A stretch of 9,084 bases of DNA from Caryophanales bacterium UBA3260 (GTDB lineage: Bacteria > Bacillota_I > Bacilli_A > RF39 > UBA660). Position numbers and translations under genes: made by a program. Below the pieces are notes generated by a model. That model was given only the letters and a program-made list of their open reading frames with translations. It made no database searches and had not been told where the DNA came from. Shown here in pieces: positions 1 through 5,331 of this stretch (positions are counted from its first letter, which is position 1; every line of letters begins with the position of its first letter). The DNA is taken from NCBI GenBank assembly GCA_002362595.1, contig DEUO01000128.1, positions 816 to 9,899 of the forward strand, read 5' to 3'.

Positions 1-248
1 TAAGATTCATCTTTATAAATATTTCTTATAAATCTTATCCAGTTTCTCATTAAACAATTAATTATAATATTTATTAATAAAGCAATAAATAAGCCACTAC
101 ATATTTTATCAATTATTACTATTACTAAACTTTGATCTAAACTTTCAATGATTCTTATAAGTATAGATACTAAGAAAGTTAATAAGTAGAATACTGATAA
201 TGGTTTGAAGCACCATTTTAAATCATACTTTAATAATTTTTTTAACAT
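1..248 (-). CDS. ABC-2-like transporter permease, N-terminal part (runs off window)
   Basis: Only the first 82 codons are in the window; the gene continues past its left edge. The start is an ATG at 248-246, preceded by a strong AGGAGGT ribosome-binding site about 8 nt upstream. It overlaps the end of the ABC ATPase gene by 7 nt, so the two are probably translationally coupled. The protein begins MLKKLLKYDLKW, a basic amphipathic start, then has a hydrophobic segment at about residues 16-33 and a second at about 43-66, with a short charged loop between (IIESLDQS). In GntR/YtrA-type operons of Firmicutes, the gene after the ATPase is normally the membrane partner of the exporter. That context and the membrane segments are the whole basis of the call, since the fragment is too short for a family-specific motif. 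The substrate is unknown. Confidence 0.75.
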   Translation of the reverse strand, partial: MLKKLLKYDLKWCFKPLSVFYLLTFLVSILIRIIESLDQSLVIVIIDKICSGLFIALLINIIINCLMRNWIRFIRNIYKDES

Positions 249-937
249 TTAAAGTACCTCCTAAAGATTTCATCTATGGAAGCTTTTTCTTTTTTTCTTA
301 ATTCATCAGCTGTTGATGTTAATTTAATTTTTCCGTTATCAATAAAAATAACGTCATCTAAGATTCTTTCAATATCACTTATGATATGTGTAGATATTAT
401 TATACTAGAATCTTCATTAAAATTAGTAAGAATAGTATCTAGTATATAATCTCTTGTTGCTGGATCTACTCCTCCCAATGGTTCATCTAATATATATAGT
501 TCAGCGTTTCTACTCATAACTAATATTAATTGTAATTTTTCTTGCATACCTTTAGACATTTTATTAACTTTTAAATTAATATCTAAATCTAAATCTTTTA
601 ATAAACTAATTGCTTTGTTCTTATCAAAATCTTCATAAAAGTCTTCAAATAATGTTAGGATTTGAGATACTTTCATATTAGTATCTAAATATGTTCTTTC
701 TGGGAGATAAGATATTATTTTCTTTGAATTTACATTTGGTTTTTCGCCTTTAATTAGTACTTCACCACTGGTTGGAGTTAATAAATCGTTTATTAATTTT
801 AATATGGTTGTTTTGCCCATGCCATTTTTACCAAGTAAGCCGATTATTCTTCCTTTTTGAATGGTTAAATTAACATCTTTTAGAATTTTTTTATTATCAA
901 ATTCTTTGCATAGATTATTACACTTAACTAATTCCAT
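242..937 (-). CDS. ABC transporter ATP-binding protein (YtrB-like)
   Basis: A 231-aa nucleotide-binding subunit that should power the membrane protein encoded immediately downstream. All ABC motifs are visible: Walker A at residues 36-43 (GKNGMGKT), a variant signature MSKGMQ at 127-132 in place of LSGGQ, Walker B LYILDE at 147-152 with the catalytic Glu, a D-loop (GGVD) and the H-loop His184. The length and the MSKGM-type signature are typical of single-domain ATPases paired with short GntR regulators, such as YtrB of the Bacillus ytr operon. The start ATG at 937-935 has a GGAGG site just upstream and lies inside the 3' end of the regulator gene (14-nt overlap). Such operons often respond to envelope stress or cell-wall-active peptides in Bacillus. 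That role here is inference, and the substrate cannot be read from the sequence. Confidence 0.93.
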   Translation of the reverse strand: MELVKCNNLCKEFDNKKILKDVNLTIQKGRIIGLLGKNGMGKTTILKLINDLLTPTSGEVLIKGEKPNVNSKKIISYLPERTYLDTNMKVSQILTLFEDFYEDFDKNKAISLLKDLDLDINLKVNKMSKGMQEKLQLILVMSRNAELYILDEPLGGVDPATRDYILDTILTNFNEDSSIIISTHIISDIERILDDVIFIDNGKIKLTSTADELRKKEKASIDEIFRRYFKC

Positions 938-1298
938 CTTTGCCTCCTAATTCTTGCAAGTATTTTACAGATTGTTCATAACTGATTCCAATGCTTTTCA
1001 TACTATTAAGATAATTGGTTACTTTTTCTTGTGCTAATTGTTTTTTAGTTTCTTCAATTAGTGATTCTTCTTCTGTTACGAATTTACCATTTGTTCTTTC
1101 TGTATAAATAAGTTTTTCTTCTTCGAGTTCAGAAAGAGCTTTTTGCATAGTATTAGGATTTACCTTCATAGTAAGTGCTAGCTCTCTTACAGAGGGTAAT
1201 CTTTGACCTTTTTTAAATTTTCCTGAAACAATATCTATACGAATCATTTCAACTAATTGAACATATATTGGTCTTTCATTATCAAAAGTATACTCCAT
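924..1298 (-). CDS. GntR-family transcriptional regulator, YtrA subfamily
   Basis: A 124-aa short GntR regulator, first gene of the operon with the ABC ATPase and permease. The N-terminal winged helix spans about residues 8-77, with the family hallmarks PIYVQLVEMIR, the GQRLPSVRELA recognition region at 31-41 and VNPNTMQKAL at 46-55. A short helical tail follows (about 80-118), as in the YtrA subfamily, which lacks a large effector domain. The chosen start is the ATG at 1298-1296 because it has an AGGAG site at the right distance. A longer frame beginning at 1331 would start inside the operator and has no ribosome-binding site. Self-repression is likely, since a perfect inverted repeat covers the predicted transcription start just upstream. 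The signal that relieves repression is not visible. Confidence 0.92.
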   Translation of the reverse strand: MEYTFDNERPIYVQLVEMIRIDIVSGKFKKGQRLPSVRELALTMKVNPNTMQKALSELEEEKLIYTERTNGKFVTEEESLIEETKKQLAQEKVTNYLNSMKSIGISYEQSVKYLQELGGKDGIS

Positions 1299-1315
1299 AA
1301 TTATCTCCTTTCTAC

Positions 1316-1339
1316 ATTGTATTACTTGCATAATACAAT
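1316..1339 (-). promoter_or_regulatory. Candidate GntR operator, 9+9 bp inverted repeat
   Basis: A perfect inverted repeat with arms ATTGTATTA and TAATACAAT separated by 6 bp. It sits between the predicted -10 box and the regulator gene, overlapping the end of the -10 and the likely start point, a classical repressor position. The GTATTA...TAATAC core resembles the palindromic sites used by YtrA-type GntR proteins. Binding by the regulator encoded downstream is inferred from position and family. Confidence 0.72.
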
Positions 1340-1366
1340 AATACTATTATATGTTTTGATTGTCAA
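1338..1366 (-). promoter_or_regulatory. Sigma-A-type promoter of the GntR-ABC operon
   Basis: Reading the minus strand, a perfect -35 box TTGACA (1366-1361) is followed by a 17-bp spacer and a -10 box TATTAT (1343-1338). The predicted start point near 1331 lies within the inverted-repeat operator and gives a leader of about 33 nt before the regulator's ATG. Confidence 0.78.
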
Positions 1367-1413
1367 GATAAATACTTTTGGCTATTTAATAGAATTATTT
1401 TATTACTTATAGA

Positions 1414-1429
1414 TAGCTTTAGCAAGCTA
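1414..1429 (-). other. Weak hairpin after the transglutaminase-like gene
   Basis: Arms of 6 bp (TAGCTT/AAGCTA) enclose a 4-nt loop about 20 nt past the stop codon of the transglutaminase-like gene. No run of T follows on the minus strand, so this is not a canonical intrinsic terminator. Some read-through into the GntR operon is possible. The gap at 1299-1449 otherwise holds only the GntR promoter and operator. Confidence 0.3.
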
Positions 1430-1449
1430 ATAGATATTAAAAAAGTTTA

Positions 1450-2052
1450 TTATTCATAAACTCTTTCTATACCTAATTCTTTATATGTATAATATTTTCT
1501 TAGTACTTTATCTACTACTTCGATACTTGAATCTTGATATTCATGTATTTTATAAGCGGGAGTTTTGTCTAGTTCTTTTACTTCACCATTATCTTGTTTT
1601 TCTATAATAAAATAATTAGCTGGATCAATAATTATATTACTATTGCTACTAGAAGATATAACTTGATGGTTAGCTTTTTCTATAGCAGGGTTCACTTTAT
1701 GCCATATTCCTGTAATAGTATCTATCCAGTAGAATATTAAAGACGGATTATAATTTAACATACTAAGTGTATCGTAAAGAAAACTAGTTGCGTGTCTGCA
1801 GCAACAAATTCCATACATTACATGAACTCCCCCGCTTATATCTGATGGAAGATATAGATAGTTAAAGCTATTAGAAAATGTAATAGATTTGTTTATACTA
1901 AAAAGTCCTTTATGTAACATATCTAATATTATTTTAGAATATTCTAATTCTTCTATTATATTATATTTTTTTAAGTATTCTTTTAAATTAACTAGAATAG
2001 TTCTATATGCATCGTTAATTGTTGTTTTATCACTATAACTAAATTCTAACAT
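1450..2052 (-). CDS. Transglutaminase-fold-like protein, function unknown
   Basis: A 200-aa protein, probably soluble, with no signal peptide or membrane segment. The centre looks like a transglutaminase/papain-like core: a Cys cluster GICCCRHATSFLYDTL (81-96), in which Cys85 before Arg-His is the likely nucleophile, then NHQV with His129, then IIDPANY with Asp143. The order Cys, His, Asp and the spacings fit that superfamily, where members act as proteases, amidases or cross-linking enzymes. The family assignment comes from motif pattern only and no substrate can be named. The N-terminal 70 residues are helical-looking (YRTILVNLKEYLKKY) and the C-terminus is a charged tail. The start ATG at 2052-2050 has an AAGGAGG site. 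It lies 28 bp after the UvrA-like gene with no promoter or terminator between them, so they are probably co-transcribed. It lacks the large beta domains of classical transglutaminases. Confidence 0.6.
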   Translation of the reverse strand: MLEFSYSDKTTINDAYRTILVNLKEYLKKYNIIEELEYSKIILDMLHKGLFSINKSITFSNSFNYLYLPSDISGGVHVMYGICCCRHATSFLYDTLSMLNYNPSLIFYWIDTITGIWHKVNPAIEKANHQVISSSSNSNIIIDPANYFIIEKQDNGEVKELDKTPAYKIHEYQDSSIEVVDKVLRKYYTYKELGIERVYE

Positions 2053-2080
2053 AATACCTCCTTAAAAATATTTTATACTT

Positions 2081-3259
2081 TTAAAGTTTAATTTCATCAT
2101 CTACATATTTAAGAGATGTAGGATCATTTTCAGCAATAAGGACAGTATTATTCTTTTTAACTAAAGCATCAAACATTAACATTACTTGTTTAATATTTTC
2201 TTCACCTAAACCTCTTACTGGATTATCAAATATATAAATATTTCGATCACTTAGTTTTTTACATAGTAGTTTTGCAAGTTTTATTCTTTGACATTCGCCG
2301 CCTGATAAAGAGTATGAACTTTGATTAAGTTTTAAATAATCTAGACCAATATCATTTAAATGTTTTAATCTTCTTATTATTAATTTATCATCTTTATATA
2401 AGTCTAGAGCTTCCGCTATTGTAATATTAGTATTCTTATCTTTTAAGAATTTAGATACTCCGTAGTAAGTTGCTACTGTAGAGTTAGGATTCTTAGCTAC
2501 GGGAGTTGCATCTATAATATATGGACGTCTTATGTAGTTTTTACCTTTTACTTCTAAGAGATTTTTTCTTCTTTCTGATGCTCTTACTGATTTATCAAAA
2601 GCAGTAAATATAGCTTCTAAATATGTACTTTTTCCACATCCTGATGGACCAGATACAGATGTTATTTTATTTAAATATAATTCTACTTTATAATTATCTA
2701 TATTTTTAAAGTCACTAAATAGAGCACTTACTTTTTTACTTGATTTATTTTCTTTTCTATCTACTATATCGTTAGATATTTCTTTTAAATAATCTTTACC
2801 AGAAATATTCTTGATAATATTACCACCTTTAAAACCAGATTCTGGGCCGAATACTAATACGGTATCAGCGTATTCAAATATTTCCTTACGATGTTCTACT
2901 ACTACAACATAATTTTTTAGAGATAAATTCTTAATTAATTTTGAATAATTTATTGCTTCTTCTTGCGTAGTACCAGCTAGTGGTTCATCAATAACAATAA
3001 GATAATTCTCTAAATCAATAATTTTTTGTATTTCTTTTAATTTTTTATCAGTACTACTTATTTTCTGAGAAATCATTTTAATATGTTCTGGATAATTATT
3101 AATAATACAATCATGTTTATTTATTAATGTATCAATAGCAAATGAACTTTTACCTGATCCGCTTGGTCCAGCACATATTGTCAATTTTCCAAATTCTATT
3201 TCTATATTTACATCTTTTAAATTATTGGTATGGGCATTTAATACTATTATATTTTTCAT
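2081..3259 (-). CDS. Miniature UvrA-like twin ABC ATPase
   Basis: A 392-aa protein with two UvrA-type nucleotide-binding halves. Half 1 opens like UvrA (HTNNLKDVNIEI...GKLT) and has Walker A GPSGSGKS at 31-38, Walker B VIDEP at 89-93 with Glu92, and VEH with His123, but no LSGGE signature. Half 2 has Walker A GPSGCGKS at 204-211, the UvrA-like PNSTVATYYGV stretch at 258-268, the DIGLDYLKL and LSGGECQRIKLAK region at 303-330, and a Walker B reading IFDNP, with Asn346 in place of the catalytic Glu. The H-loop His is replaced by Asn378. UvrA itself is about 940 aa; the zinc modules, UvrB-binding domain and insertion domain are all absent, and there is no CxxC pair. A DNA-repair role with UvrB is therefore unlikely. 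A gene with a transglutaminase-like product follows in the same operon. The ATG at 3259-3257 is preceded by an AGAGGTG site. Confidence 0.85.
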   Translation of the reverse strand: MKNIIVLNAHTNNLKDVNIEIEFGKLTICAGPSGSGKSSFAIDTLINKHDCIINNYPEHIKMISQKISSTDKKLKEIQKIIDLENYLIVIDEPLAGTTQEEAINYSKLIKNLSLKNYVVVVEHRKEIFEYADTVLVFGPESGFKGGNIIKNISGKDYLKEISNDIVDRKENKSSKKVSALFSDFKNIDNYKVELYLNKITSVSGPSGCGKSTYLEAIFTAFDKSVRASERRKNLLEVKGKNYIRRPYIIDATPVAKNPNSTVATYYGVSKFLKDKNTNITIAEALDLYKDDKLIIRRLKHLNDIGLDYLKLNQSSYSLSGGECQRIKLAKLLCKKLSDRNIYIFDNPVRGLGEENIKQVMLMFDALVKKNNTVLIAENDPTSLKYVDDEIKL

Positions 3260-3297
3260 AAAATATTCACCTCTAAAAGCATTGTTTTTTTCTATAT

Positions 3298-3326
3298 ATT
3301 ATCTATCTAAGATAGATTATTTTCAA
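3298..3326 (-). promoter_or_regulatory. Promoter of the UvrA-like/transglutaminase-like operon
   Basis: On the minus strand a -35 box TTGAAA (3326-3321) is followed by a 17-bp spacer and a -10 box GATAAT (3303-3298). The start codon lies about 39 nt beyond. Both boxes deviate slightly from consensus, and the spacer length is ideal. Confidence 0.6.
3301..3317. promoter_or_regulatory. 17-bp palindrome within the promoter spacer, possible operator
   Basis: Two perfect 8-bp arms, ATCTATCT and AGATAGAT, flank a single central base. The palindrome fills most of the spacer and overlaps the -10 box of the UvrA-like operon promoter, where a bound dimeric regulator would block RNA polymerase. No regulator gene is adjacent, so the cognate protein is unknown. 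Confidence 0.45.
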
Positions 3327-3429
3327 GTTAAAAATGGATTATAAAAGATAAATAGATTATTTTATATTTAATTAAAGTACTAAAGTAAAGGGGAATAGTT
3401 AGAATCTATTAAAAAGATGAAATAATTGT

Positions 3430-3435
3430 TATAAT
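3430..3435 (+). promoter_or_regulatory. Possible -10 box for the 412-aa gene
   Basis: A perfect TATAAT lies 17 bp before the ATG. No good -35 box is present at 16-18 bp upstream, and a start near 3442 would leave a leader of only about 10 nt, so the assignment is tentative. The rest of the intergenic region (3327-3429) shows nothing else that I can support. Confidence 0.35.
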
Positions 3436-3451
3436 AAAATTGGTGAGTAAT

Positions 3452-4690
3452 ATGTTAGAAGTATATAAAAAAATTGAGAAGACTATGGATAATCCTTATG
3501 GAACGATAAAAATTACAAATATGGATGAATTAAAGAAGCCTTTCTTGTTATGTTTATCTGCTCAGGATATGAATCCTAAATCTGTATTTGGTATTATAAA
3601 AGAAGGAGCTAGAGCGGCTAGAGTAAATACTACGGATGAAGTAGCAGCTGGTTTTAAAATAGGTGAGTTTCCAGTTGATTTTCTAGGATTAAGCTTTGAG
3701 AAAGATGAAACATATCAAAGAAATTATGAAGAAATAGTTGATTCTTTTATATATCCATTTTTAGTTAGTAATGGAGAGAAAGATGTTAACAATGTTAAAA
3801 AAAGAGCTAGAAAAATAAATATTATGACTTATTGTGATGGTACTTTAACATATGCTAATATTGAAAAAAGATTAGAAACTAAATTACAAAATGATGGTTA
3901 TTCCGAAAGTGATATAAGAGATATTTTATCACAGATTGCATTAGTAGCTATTGGTACTATGGTTGATACTAGTGATTTAAAAGCAACTACTGCTAGCTTT
4001 ATAGATGTTAATGATATAGAAATATATAACGAAAGAACTAATGGGTATAGAAGATTATTAGATAATAAACAACGCAAAAGTATCTATGGAAGACTTAGAA
4101 ATAATAATATTTTATATATTTTTGATGGGAGTGGTAATCATTCTTTAAAGGAATATTTTTTGGATAGTAATGTAGCAAAACCTGCTTTATCTAGTGTTTT
4201 GTCAGAGTTTTTACAAAACTCTATTAGCAATGAACATAATAACACTTTAGTTGGTATTTCAGCAGATAATATATTAAAACAGTTAAATATATATGGTGAT
4301 GAAAGAAAAAGTCCTTTAGAATTATTAAGAGTTTTAGATGGTGAACTTAGTTATAATGGAGCGATTAGATATACAGGTGAAGAAGCTAGATTAAGACATG
4401 AGTTAGATATGTCATATGTAGAAATGCAAAAGACAAAAGATAAGTTAGATAGAGTTCAAAATGAAAAAGATAAAAAAGAAAGTGATTTAAAATCAGTTAT
4501 TGAAGGAATAAGAAAATATAGTAGTGATACGGCATTTTATCAAATTCTTGTATCTGCTAAAATGTGGCAAGCTCCGACTGGAAGAGATGTTTTTGAAGAA
4601 CAAAGTGATAGAGCAATTAGAGAAATATATAATCAATTATTGGGTGATGAAGTTGAAAATAGACAAGAAGGAGGAAGCCCTAAATTATAA
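3452..4690 (+). CDS. Uncharacterised 412-aa protein with C-terminal coiled coil
   Basis: I do not recognise this family. The protein is probably cytoplasmic, with no signal peptide or convincing membrane segment. Visible features are a mixed alpha/beta N-terminal half (MLEVYKKIEKTMDN..., LKKPFLLCLSAQDMNPKS at 27-44), a motif MTYCDGTLTY at 125-134, an ILYIFDGSG strand-turn at 220-228, and a highly charged helix at about 309-355 likely to form a coiled coil. A short conserved-looking C-terminal block follows (MWQAPTGRDVFEEQ, 371-384). The ATG at 3452 was chosen because GGTGAG sits 5-8 nt upstream; TTG (3440) and GTG (3443) are in frame but lack a ribosome-binding site. The gene is monocistronic: a divergent operon lies upstream, and a terminator begins 6 bp after its stop and separates it from the convergent tmRNA gene. 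The phrase IFDGSGNHS hints at a nucleotide or hydrolase loop, but I would not assign an activity. Confidence 0.8.
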   Translation: MLEVYKKIEKTMDNPYGTIKITNMDELKKPFLLCLSAQDMNPKSVFGIIKEGARAARVNTTDEVAAGFKIGEFPVDFLGLSFEKDETYQRNYEEIVDSFIYPFLVSNGEKDVNNVKKRARKINIMTYCDGTLTYANIEKRLETKLQNDGYSESDIRDILSQIALVAIGTMVDTSDLKATTASFIDVNDIEIYNERTNGYRRLLDNKQRKSIYGRLRNNNILYIFDGSGNHSLKEYFLDSNVAKPALSSVLSEFLQNSISNEHNNTLVGISADNILKQLNIYGDERKSPLELLRVLDGELSYNGAIRYTGEEARLRHELDMSYVEMQKTKDKLDRVQNEKDKKESDLKSVIEGIRKYSSDTAFYQILVSAKMWQAPTGRDVFEEQSDRAIREIYNQLLGDEVENRQEGGSPKL

Positions 4691-4696
4691 TTTATA

Positions 4697-4722
4697 AAAA
4701 CGACTTTTTAAAAAGTCGTTTT
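4697..4722. terminator. Bidirectional intrinsic terminator
   Basis: A perfect 26-bp inverted repeat, with arms AAAACGACTTTTT and AAAAAGTCGTTTT, lies between the convergent 412-aa gene and tmRNA gene. The CGAC/GTCG stem is followed by a T-run on each strand (TTTTC on plus, TTTTTAT on minus), so it can end transcription from both sides. Confidence 0.88.
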
Positions 4723-4730
4723 CTATTGCC

Positions 4731-4745
4731 ACTCGAATTTCGAGT
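4731..4745. other. Small hairpin between tmRNA end and terminator
   Basis: Arms ACTCGAA and TTCGAGT surround one central base; as RNA it would be a 5-bp stem with a 5-nt loop. It lies 12 nt beyond the mature 3' end of the tmRNA and may help 3' trimming or reinforce termination. That role is inference. Confidence 0.4.
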
Positions 4746-4756
4746 AAATATCAATC

Positions 4757-5116
4757 TGGTGGAGTAGAGGGGAATTGAACCCCTGTCCAAGATACTCTAT
4801 AATATAACGTCTACAAGTTTAGTTAGATTTATGTTTCATTAAGATTTGGCTATAACGTACCAAAAGTCTTAACTATCCTAATAGAGATTCATTATTATAA
4901 CTTAGGAAATATAATAATATAATCTATATATATTAACCCTTATCTTATCCTATAGATGAAAATAAGTAAGAGTGCTCCTATACCTTATATTAGGCTGCTA
5001 CGAAAGCAGGAGCGAAACTATATGAAGTTTCGTCATTTTATTTTAAATTGTGAATTTAGGTATTCAACCACTTGCAGTCATACTTAGACATACCCTGTCG
5101 AAGCCAAGTCTACCCC
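4757..5116 (-). ncRNA. ssrA: Transfer-messenger RNA (tmRNA), one-piece
   Basis: The 360-nt RNA rescues stalled ribosomes and tags unfinished proteins for degradation. Its ends form an alanine-tRNA-like half. The 5' GGGGUAG (5116-5110) pairs with CUACUCC (4767-4761), followed by discriminator A and an encoded CCA (4759-4757). The third pair is G:U, the alanyl-tRNA synthetase identity element. The T-arm (AGGGG, UUCAAUU, CCCCU) is at 4784-4768, and the near-invariant UUCGACAGG follows the 5' acceptor strand. Inside, a tag frame runs to a TAA at 4992-4990 and sits in a helix formed by GCUCCU/AGGAGC and CUGCU/AGCAG, as in helix 5 of other tmRNAs. The rest is AU-rich with room for the usual pseudoknots. 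The promoter is not clear; 5117-5180 is too AT-rich to pick one with confidence. Confidence 0.96.
4990..5037 (-). other. ssrA: tmRNA proteolysis-tag reading frame
   Basis: The frame reads NDETSYSFAPAFVAA followed by TAA. The NDE start resembles the ANDENYALAA tag of E. coli, and the AA ending is the usual ClpXP-type degron. A TAA directly precedes the Asn codon in frame, so the resume codon is either AAU (5037-5035) or GAC (5034-5032), not the common GCN alanine codon. Which of the two is used cannot be settled by eye. Confidence 0.75.
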
Positions 5117-5182
5117 ATACATGGTTTATTTTATCATAAAAATATTATTTTGAAAATATATAATAAAAATATGAGGGAGTTT

Positions 5183-5211
5183 TTGACTAAATGTTAACAT
5201 AATGATATAAT
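5183..5211 (+). promoter_or_regulatory. Strong promoter of the J-like/Cys-repeat operon
   Basis: A -35 box TTGACT (5183-5188), exactly 17 bp of spacer and a perfect -10 TATAAT (5206-5211) predict a start near 5218. This leaves a leader of about 114 nt before the first ATG. Confidence 0.82.
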
Positions 5212-5217
5212 GCTATC

Positions 5218-5331
5218 GATATAGATAGAAAAATTGAACTATATAATAAGATAAAATTGACTTTTTATCATTATTGTGATAGTCTATCTACTCATAAAGG
5301 AAATTTTTATTTTTTAAAGGGGGAAATTATA
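5218..5331 (+). other. Leader of about 114 nt before the J-like gene
   Basis: The stretch ends in a strong AAAGGGGG ribosome-binding site at 5317-5323. It can form a modest hairpin (TATCA/TGATA around a TTATTG loop, near 5267-5282) and a longer-range pairing of TAGATAG (near 5221) with CTATCTA (near 5284). No known riboswitch core is recognisable. A TTG-initiated extension from 5257 lacks a ribosome-binding site and is not supported. Confidence 0.35.

Noticed and set aside
1299..1331. 11-residue N-terminal extension of the GntR regulator
   Set aside because: Its ATG falls inside the operator at the predicted transcription start and has no ribosome-binding site.
2081..3259. Nucleotide excision repair UvrA
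   Set aside because: Zinc-binding cysteines and the UvrB-binding and insertion domains are absent, and one ATP site is degenerate.
4757..4790. A separate tRNA gene suggested by the T-arm and CCA end
   Set aside because: No D-arm or anticodon arm lies nearby; the partner acceptor strand is 350 nt away, as in tmRNA.
5257..5331. N-terminal extension of the J-like protein from a TTG at 5257
   Set aside because: No ribosome-binding site precedes it, while the ATG at 5332 has a strong one and starts directly at the J-like motif.
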